Source: Lutjanus erythropterus
Lineage: Eukaryota; Chordata; Actinopteri; Lutjaniformes; Lutjanidae
Length of the DNA stretch: 64,000 nucleotides
Assembly: GCA_020091685.1 (NCBI GenBank)
Contig: CM034608.1
Span: 3,095,590 to 3,159,589, forward strand
Direction of reading: 5' to 3'
In this document: piece after piece, positions 57,011-64,000 of the stretch
How positions within the stretch are numbered: the stretch's first letter is position 1
How the letters are laid out: each line of letters starts with the position of its first letter
Program-made: the position numbers and the translations under genes
The notes under the pieces: generated by a model
The model's input: only the letters and a program-made list of their open reading frames with translations
What the model was told of the DNA's origin: nothing
The model's database searches: none

Positions 57011-57905
57011 GTGTCCTAAACAAGTCATAATGCATCAATGAGTATCCAGCCCGTTCTCATTCCCAACTCATACTCATACAGATGCACATGGTAACTATTA
57101 GCAGCTTTTCAAATGACTTCCATGTAAACTCATCTGTGACTGAAACACACCTGCCTGTGGATGAAATATAACAGGAGAGAAAGTCAGCACATGGAGGAGG
57201 TGGGATGGATGGATCAAACAAACACAGGATTCTCAACTAGGAGACCGATTTTCATGTCCCACATGAAACCAAAATCTGAAGTTGTAAAGTACATGATATT
57301 ACATGCATCATGTGACTTTCACCACTTACGTGTGTCATGTGACTTTCATCATGTGATTTTAGTCATATGACTTCAAATGTCAAATAAAGTTGAAAGTTGT
57401 TATGTCTCTGTAATTTTTGATCCTCATGTTTTGCACACTGAAATTTGTTTAGGGATTTCTTGTTAACCACCTCGTAGTTTTTGTGTGCAATCTTTTGTGT
57501 CATTTTTTTTCCAACTGGAGCTCAGTAATGTAACATTGGTTACTCGTGGTTCTCTCCTACAGCTTGACTGCATGCTTTCTGATTGGTTCAGACAAAGTGG
57601 ATCTGGACGATTAAGTCTTGACTTACAGAGAATGAATAGTGTTAATGTTAGCTAATTCAGGAAATGAAAGGAAATGAATTGATTTGTGGATAAACAATTT
57701 TTAAATTAAAGACTTTTTAATCTTTGGGTTTGGGTATCAAGTATTTTCAAGTCAAAAAGGTTCAAGTCCGACTGAAGTCACGAGTCATTGGGATTTAAGT
57801 CCAAGTCGAGCTGCATGTCTTTTTTGATTCTGTCAAGTTGAATCTAAAGTCATCAGATTTGAGACTCGAGTCTGATTCGAGTCCAAGTCACGTCCATACC
57901 TCAGT
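57011..57905 (+). mobile_element. Dispersed repeat, copy B (partner at 43240-43730)
   Basis: 57365-57905 matches 43290-43730 word for word in order (AACTGGAGCTCAGTAATG, GAGAATGAATAGTGTTAATG, TTTTCAAGTCAAAAAGG) and ends with GAGACTCGAGTCTGATTCGA, AAGTC-rich. 57160-57370 adds a TCATGTGACTTTCAYCA segment similar to 54600-54800. Confidence 0.65.
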
Positions 57906-58782
57906 TATTCATTATAAATGACATTATTTCTAGTATGATGTTTACATGGCTGGTGAGAGTAAATATTCCACTAATATTCCTGTTTACATGCAGCCATGCA
58001 TACTCCATCTAATGTAATGAAAGACGTACAGCATATCCTAAAACCTCCTGATATCCAAGACTTGCATAATGAATAAAAGTAGGTGTGTTTCAGTTCAGTG
58101 TTGTAGTTGGGACACATATGTATTCATGTCCAAAGAATGCTCCTAAAACCAGAATAATAGCAGCATTTCCTACATGAAATGCTTCGTTTGAAATTAGGCT
58201 TAATTCAGAATATTCAAATATATTGTTATATTTGAAATAATGATAGAATATTAGGGCACGTGTACAGCCAAAACATCTATGGAAGCTGCATTCATTCATG
58301 TTTTGGTCACATATTTTTATTATATTGAGTTTATGTGGTGATAACATAAGCAAACAGTTACAGAGCTGTAAAACTGAACTGATAGATTTAACTATATCGA
58401 TATAAAGCTACAGATGTGGCCTTAGATTCTGCATGAAATTCAGAAGAAAATCAACATATCAGCCAAAACTGATAACTGACTCACTGTAACTCTGATTGTC
58501 TGCAATGTTCCCCACAACATTCCCACATGTTAACAGGTTAGCAGCCAGTGCTGCTCCTGACTCCTCCCTGAAGATGTGTGCTGTTTTATTTACACGGGCA
58601 GGCAGCCATACAGTGCTACTAAAACACCAAATACAAAATGATGACACTGACCCAGGAACTCTCTTAACCATTAAACAGTCAAAACAGCATTTTCTGAAGT
58701 ATTTCTGATTATGTATTTTGAAATAAAAATTGAAGAAATATTTATTTTAGTTACATTTATTTTAGTTGTAATGTTTACATGC
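57906..58782. other. Intergenic DNA, no gene seen
   Basis: AT-rich. Overlapping ORFs on both strands at 58459-58708 have no recognisable domain. Confidence 0.4.
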
Positions 58783-59150
58783 ATGGTCCCCTTGCCACCC
58801 TAATTCAAAAGTGCCCTCTAGGGTGCACTTCTAGTGGACAAAATATAGCAAAGTGCCCTTTAAAGTGCCCTTCCAGGACTCAAATGTGATAAAGTGCCAT
58901 AAAGGCTGCACTACATACTAAAAAATGATTTGGTTTCAAATTGCTTTTAAATAGTAAAATAGTTCCCTGTGTGTTTTTCCATTACAGAGCTGTAGTAGTT
59001 GTTGTACAATAAAACAGTATTAATCAAAACTAGGAACTGGAACTGTTTAATGTTTAATGATTTTTGGCATGCTGCTGCCCCACTGCGCACAGCTGGTGCC
59101 CTTTTTATTGTTGCTGCCCCTGTCCCTCAGACAGCCTGAGTCCACCACTG
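58783..59150. mobile_element. Transposon-like element carrying two units of the 42-bp minisatellite
   Basis: AAAAGTGCCCTCTAGGGTGC then ACTTCTAGTGGACAAAATAT at 58808 is the same unit as in the 13.8-kb array. The right edge TCAGACAGCCTGAGTCCACC then ACTG resembles CTCAGACAGAGTCTGTCACT at 14490. This copy probably shows the state before the unit was amplified elsewhere. Confidence 0.65.
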
Positions 59151-60739
59151 ATCCACACACACAGCAGACACATAGGAACATTAGCATTCATGTGGTCACC
59201 TGATAGATGTCAGTCTAATATTCATTCTCTTAGAGCAGCTAAACGTTCCACGCAGCTAATTATTAAGAGTGTCTTTTTTGCTGTTTGGTGCTGGGCAGGT
59301 AGTGTACAGCACCTCTGTCACTAAAAACAGCTGTGGAAATGAAGCTGATGAGAGAGCTGAGACAGAACCAAAACACTGAAATATGTACATGAGCTGAAAG
59401 ATGCTAAAACACCCTGTAGAGCTGAGAGGAGCTGCAGAGTCTGCTGATCAAACTGACACCATGACACAGAGAAGAAATCAACTGAGAGCCTCAGTAGAGG
59501 AGAAGGTGGGACATTCTGACTGGAATCCTGTTTTTTGGAGCCACCATCTAGTGGACATTAGTGGCACAGTTTTCAGCCATAGTGGTGTTAGCTTATGTGT
59601 TGTCACTGCATCTACTGTGAGACAGTCTTTAGTGACACTGTTATCAGATTATTTGCCTTGTGTTGTTTTTTTTTTAACCAGTTATATGCAGGGATGTTTC
59701 CAGAGCTGGAATCACCTCTGAAATCTGACTGGCCACCCCAAGTCCCACCAAGTATTATTGATTATCTATACAGTTATTTTGCACTAACTGTTTAATAAGT
59801 ATTTTAAATGTGCCTTTTGTGTCATTTGTATGTAGCCTGCTTGATTTTTTATAGAAGATTAATTTAGGCTAAATCATGAAAATAAAATTATTTTTCATGA
59901 TGGAGTGTGGAGGATGGATTTAGAAGTCTCACATCCTGAGGAAAGAGCATGGAAGCTTTATTTAATATATGTACGGTGCCATTCTGTTGTGTTGTGATTA
60001 TTGGTACTATTTATCTGTGAAATACAATTTTATACACAGAAATGTAAGAAATTGTAAGATACTGTAATATTAGTAATGAGAGTAAACATATAAGATAAGG
60101 TACATTAATGTGTAAATGTGTGTGCATGCCCATACTTAATGACATCACTATATCAAAATGCTGGGGGGAAAATCAAAACTATGGTAAGTCTTTTTTTTTT
60201 TTCATTTTACTTTTCTTCCATGATACTCCGCCTCCTGGTTCCACATGGATACTGTTCCACTGAGGCTGCTGCTGCCTGCACACTGATATCATGACAAGCA
60301 AACGATAGTCATGAAGGCAGAAGTAGATATAAATGCAACATACAAATCACTGGAGGGTTAATTTAGCTTTAGTAGCTAACAACATTAGCTTTAGCATAAG
60401 TAGCTCCAGAGTGCTAAAAGGAACATTTTACTTGTGTATATGTCCACTGATACTGTGGCTCTGTTTGGTGGTTTCTGGCCATAGTAAGTAAAAGGGCCAT
60501 ACTTAATGTATAATCTTGTAAATATCAGGCAGTATATCCTTGTATGTCCAGAACTGTTACTTTTCAGAAAATGAAATACCCTGTTTAATCAATACTTTTC
60601 AACTGTTAAAGATTTGTAATGCTCACAGACAGACATAAAAGGTGACCAATAGCACTGATTTATGGCTTTAAAAAAGTTAAAATATGGAGATACGAGGTTT
60701 AATTATCATCTGCTTGTGATGTAGTGCTTTATTTCTATT
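59151..60739. other. Intergenic DNA, no gene seen
   Basis: The 106-codon ORF at 59401-59721 begins with a plausible-looking leader but has no recognisable domain or splice context. A near-consensus reverse CTCF motif CACCATCTAGTGG is at 59542-59554. Confidence 0.4.
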
Positions 60740-61300
60740 GCACCTTTAAAAACAGAGTTTATGAAGCAAGAGCGGGATACCAAAACAAAGCAGAAGTGAT
60801 CCCTATTGGAGGTTTCCATGGCATCTGTCCCTGAGATTTCAACCTCCACCACATTACAATGGAGGTGAATGGACTTTTGTGTAATAACAATTTTATAAAA
60901 ATGTCATATAGGGACTGTTTCTTTGGCAGAAAGTAGTCACTTGACCATGAGGTCTGTTGATTATCCACAGTCTCTGAAAAGACACTTTTTAAAATAATAT
61001 TTTTGTATTTATTTATTATACCCTAAATTTATGCTGACGAATTTTGGTATCTGTAGTGTTGAATATTCATTACATATTTCATTACATACGTATTCATAAC
61101 ATTCATGATAAAATACTGGACTCAGATATCAATAAAAAAATAAAAGAATAAATAAATAAAATTACATTCATCTCCATTGTACTGGGCTGGAGGCTGAAAT
61201 CCTGGAGGATGAAGCTTTATGCGTTGTTCAATACCACCAGAGGCAAGTTTGTTTGATTTGTTTTTGTGTGTGTGTGATTTGGGTGAACTGACCCTTTAAA
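60740..61300. mobile_element. Fold-back repeat with ~40-bp inverted arms
   Basis: GATTTCAACCTCCACCACAT then TACAATGGAGGTGAATG (about 60834-60871) is mirrored by ATTCATCTCCATTGTACTGG then GCTGGAGGCTGAAATC (about 61166-61201). The right edge GGGTGAACTGACCCTTTAAA is the TTTAAAGGGTCAGTTCACCC terminus type. Confidence 0.6.
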
Positions 61301-61440
61301 CAGGTACTTTCCTCCAGGTCTTTGTATTTCCTTCCTTATGAATACACAGTCTGTACAACTCTCTCAGCAGTGCTGTGGTGCTAATGTGCCAGACGACTGA
61401 GTATTTCGTCATCAGTGAAACCAGAGGATGACTTCAACAA

Positions 61441-61458
61441 CCCCCCCCCCAACCCCCC
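61441..61458. repeat. C-rich run
   Basis: Ten C, two A, six C. A likely spot for sequencing error and length variation. Confidence 0.9.
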
Positions 61459-61660
61459 ACATTCCTCATTGACTGGCAGCCTGCTTTCAATGGTTTGTAC
61501 ATGGACCCATATTTTAAAGTAACTGTTTAGCTTATCACTTGCATGATACTGGTCTGTGACCTTGTCTTTAAAAAATATGCTTGGGGTTATTGTAGGGGAG
61601 ACCAGGGCCAATTGAAACTTTTTAAAATATTTTTTACATAATTCACAGACTACTATACAT

Positions 61661-61751
61661 GTATGTATATGTACATATCTATATCTATATATCTATATCT
61701 ATATCTATATCTATATGTACGGATATATGTATATATGTGTGTGTATATATG

Positions 61752-61784
<33 letters not shown>

Positions 61785-61800
61785 ATATTTAGATATAGAT
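61661..61800. repeat. Compound AT-rich microsatellite
   Basis: TATATC/TATG words run into (TA)n, (TG)3-4 and then (GA)13 (about 61761-61786). Highly AT-rich and probably length-variable. Confidence 0.95.
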
Positions 61801-62840
61801 ATTGCTATCAGATGTGTCTCTGAGCAACTTTAAAAAACAAAATGGCTGTTCACTATGCTGTGAAATTATTATTTTTTTTTACATTTTGTCAACTCTGTAA
61901 AACGTCAGCTCCATCAGACTTTAGACATCTACATTTAATTTTTAAAAAATGAATCCCTAGGAGGATGTATCAAATACATTTTTTTCCCTATATGGATAAA
62001 ATTATTTAAAAATTCTGTTATATGTTGTATGCATTCAAAGCAAAAGTCTATTTGTTTTCCAGAGGACAAGACAACTATTCTAATGGTAACTAAATTTAAA
62101 TTATTTGAATTGAGTCAAAAGTAATTTTATGTTTAAATTTTTAGTGAAATATGCTCAATATGTGGCTCAGTCTTGCAACAATGATGTAATCCCGTATAGC
62201 TAGCAACACCAATATTAGCACAGGTTGTTCATGACCTAGAAATAAAATTGATGTAAGTTTACATTTGCAGTCGTCTAAACTTTAGACAGAAGAAGAAAAG
62301 TACTGCTGATTCAAAAAGCAACTTTAAAACCTCAACATCAGTTTTCTATGTAAAACTTCTGTGGGTGTGAAGTGACAGACAGAGAGAGAATCCCAGTGAG
62401 AATGTGTAGAGTAAGTGTCACGTCTCTGGCTTGTTTCTGATTGAGTGTGTTACATTTGCCCCAGGTCTCCCCTATATTTGCCTTATATTCATCAAATCCC
62501 ACAAAAGGACAAATAAAAGGTAACATTTTTTTTTTACAAGTACATGCTCTCAAGTTGAAGAGTTATGAAATACAGAACCAAAAATAACTTTTGGTTCGTT
62601 ATGACTATTTTGTATGAAATCTGTCTCATGAGATTGTCATTAATTTCAGTGTTCAGATAATTAAGTTGTTGCAAATGCTTTTACTTATTTATTTGTTTGT
62701 TTCTTGTCTTACAGTTTGGGGACAAGATTAAGTTATGGGCTAGGTCAAAAAACTGGAGGAAAGATTTTCAGTTGGATATCCGAACTTTAAAATGAACTAC
62801 TTTATCGTTTGGATTTGGATACAACATGTGTACCCGGAAC
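61801..62840. other. AT-rich DNA upstream of ier5l, no gene
   Basis: No ORF with support and no paired repeats. It may hold upstream ier5l control sequence, but I cannot point to a site. Confidence 0.4.
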
Positions 62841-62851
62841 ACTAACTGGTT

Positions 62852-63058
62852 TTCTGGAAGTCCCAGCTCTGCTGCAGCTGAAATGAGGACATTCCTGTTA
62901 GACAGCCTGGGTGGAATTTGAATAGTACAGAGGAACCGCCTGGCGCTGATTGGTCAGGAGCGACATATTTCCAGAGCGCCAGTCTGTCACTCAGCAGATC
63001 CCGGGCAGCTGATTGGTTCCTCCTGCAGAGGGCGGACCCTGCGTCTGGACTATATATA
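62852..63058 (+). promoter_or_regulatory. ier5l: ier5l core and proximal promoter
   Basis: TATATATA at 63051-63058 with a GC box GGGCGG at 63030-63035; two inverted CCAAT boxes (ATTGG at 62949-62953 and 63012-63016, both in a CTGATTGGTT/CTGATTGGTC setting typical of NF-Y); and a two-unit heat-shock-type element TTCTGGAA at 62852-62859. A compact TATA-plus-CCAAT layout fits an immediate-early gene. The related IER5 is known as an HSF1 target, so the heat-shock-like site is worth noting, although two units are fewer than usual. Expected start of transcription is about 63080. Confidence 0.7.
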
Positions 63059-63081
63059 TCCTGCTTTCAGGCCATCTGCAA

Positions 63082-63185
63082 ATGATTGCTGGCTGTGTGC
63101 GGGAGGCGGATCGTCGTGTCCAATGTGTCTCCACAGAGCTGACTTGAACCTTTCTCCTCCAACAAAACGCTTCCCACTCAGATAG
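63082..63185 (+). promoter_or_regulatory. ier5l: Two overlapping upstream ORFs in the ier5l 5' UTR
   Basis: ATG 63082 opens 21 codons ending TGA 63145-63147. ATG 63123, in another frame, opens 20 codons ending TAG 63183-63185. Both close before the main start at 63239. The first ATG lies almost at the predicted transcription start, so only the second is likely always in the mRNA. Such uORFs could damp or condition translation of IER5L. Confidence 0.45.
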
Positions 63186-63238
63186 CTGAGAATCGGTCTT
63201 CCTCTCCCGGAGAGGAGAACATCACGATGATCAACACC

Positions 63239-64000
63239 ATGGAGTGCGCAGTGGACGCGCAGAGTCTCATCTCCATCTCTCTGATGAAGATCCACAACTC
63301 CAGGACGCAGAGAGGAGGCATCAAGCTGCACAAAAACCTGCTGGTGTCCTATGTGCTGAGGAACGCCAGGCAGGTCTACATCAAGGAGAAGTACGCGGAG
63401 ATCTACAGGATGCAGCAGTACGAGGAGGTGATGACGGTCTGCAACGAGATCCAGGAGCTCAACCCGCTGGAGCTGGACGCGGAGGACGCGGACGAAGAGG
63501 AGCAGCAGGCGCGGGCTGCTTGCTGCGGCGAGGAGGCGAGTCTGTGCGGCGCTGCGTGCCACCGAGACGCAGCGCAGCCAAGCCGGACAGCGAGCGCTCT
63601 CCACGGCTGCTCCCCGCTCTGCGAGGACGACAGCAAGGAGCCGGAGCCGTCCTACTACCGGAGCTGCTGCATGGAGGCTCCCCCCGTCTCCCACTGCGAC
63701 CAGTTTAACACGAACAGCAGCGCGCACTGCAACAAAACCACCGTGCTGGACTTGGACACACATGTGGTGACCACGGTGGAGAACGGCTACCTCCACCAGG
63801 ACTGCTGCTGCGACGCGCTCCAGTGCGGCCAGGGCGCACAGTCCCCGGCCAAGAAGCGCAAGGTGGAGTTCGGGTGTTGCGTGTCCGACGTGGAAGAAGT
63901 GTCGGATTTTACAGCGGCTCGCAAAAGGGCGAAACGCGAGGACTGTTTGTACCCACACCCGGACTACACGGACACTTCCAACATCTCCAACCTGATCTCC
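63239..64000 (+). CDS. ier5l: Immediate early response 5-like protein (IER5L), 3' end cut by window
   Basis: Nuclear protein of the IER2/IER5/IER5L family, rapidly induced genes acting in transcription and stress or growth responses; the exact role of IER5L is poorly known. 254 codons are visible, open to the window edge. ATG 63239 has an ideal context (aacaccATGG); an in-frame ATG at 63227 would add MINT. The conserved N-terminal domain covers residues 1-46 ([19 protein letters not shown], then [17 protein letters not shown]). An acidic stretch is at 80-89 and a Cys-rich middle at 95-190. [19 protein letters not shown] (167-185) is diagnostic for IER5L over IER5. KKRKV (205-209) and ARKRAKRE (227-234) are likely nuclear signals. 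The C-terminal block begins at SNISNLIS and continues outside. No intron is seen, as in the family. The long low-complexity middle of the human protein is largely absent. Confidence 0.93.
   Translation, partial: MECAVDAQSLISISLMKIHNSRTQRGGIKLHKNLLVSYVLRNARQVYIKEKYAEIYRMQQYEEVMTVCNEIQELNPLELDAEDADEEEQQARAACCGEEASLCGAACHRDAAQPSRTASALHGCSPLCEDDSKEPEPSYYRSCCMEAPPVSHCDQFNTNSSAHCNKTTVLDLDTHVVTTVENGYLHQDCCCDALQCGQGAQSPAKKRKVEFGCCVSDVEEVSDFTAARKRAKREDCLYPHPDYTDTSNISNLIS

Noticed and set aside
63050..63958. 302-codon minus-strand ORF and a 154-codon plus-strand ORF at 63244-63708
   Set aside because: Both are other-frame shadows of the GC-rich ier5l coding sequence, which is open to the window edge and matches the family.

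Overview
The window looks like nuclear DNA of a teleost, most likely a percomorph (perch-like) fish. The evidence is intron-containing genes with vertebrate splice signals, AT-rich intergenic DNA, many CA/TG microsatellites, and a dense set of short, often nested, inverted-repeat-bounded mobile-element relics of the kind common in percomorph genomes. Only two protein-coding genes are supported. They lie near the two ends of the window and point away from each other.

Left part (about 3.6-10.6 kb, minus strand): ntmt1, the alpha-N-terminal methyltransferase. Its three coding exons (6385-6227, 5089-4837, 4360-4104) join in frame into a complete 222-residue protein. A CpG-rich first, non-coding exon and promoter are predicted near 10.46-10.6 kb. 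Right end (62.85-64.0 kb, plus strand): ier5l, an immediate-early nuclear factor gene, with a compact promoter (two inverted CCAAT boxes, a GC box and a TATA box), two small upstream ORFs and 254 codons of coding sequence before the window stops. In human the two orthologues are also neighbours on 9q34.11 and also point away from each other (from memory), so this is conserved synteny.

The roughly 52 kb between the genes has no intact protein gene. It holds (i) decayed coding relics: a three-exon Pim-like kinase fragment (11.73-12.25 kb), the frameshifted 3' end of a retroelement ORF (40.65-41.06 kb) and a possible hAT-type relic (21.4-21.9 kb); (ii) DNA-transposon-like elements bounded by inverted repeats, several nested, plus a tRNA-derived SINE; (iii) degenerate tandem arrays whose period or composition creates spurious long ORFs (5.25-5.88, 13.8-14.45, 17.3-17.7, 29.3-30.84, 35.35-35.74 and 46.04-46.6 kb); and (iv) six GC-richer, mostly repeat-poor islands (about 23.0, 28.4, 36.7, 44.8, 51.2 and 55.6 kb) that are the best places to look for enhancers or non-coding transcripts. 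The most interesting single object is a roughly 100-nt, pre-miRNA-like hairpin at 55833-55934.

I see no bacterial-type system, CRISPR array or operon. Most ORFs over 60 codons between 10.7 and 62.8 kb are products of tandem repeats or lack any sign of coding constraint. All of this is from reading by eye; repeat family names are given only where a diagnostic motif is visible.
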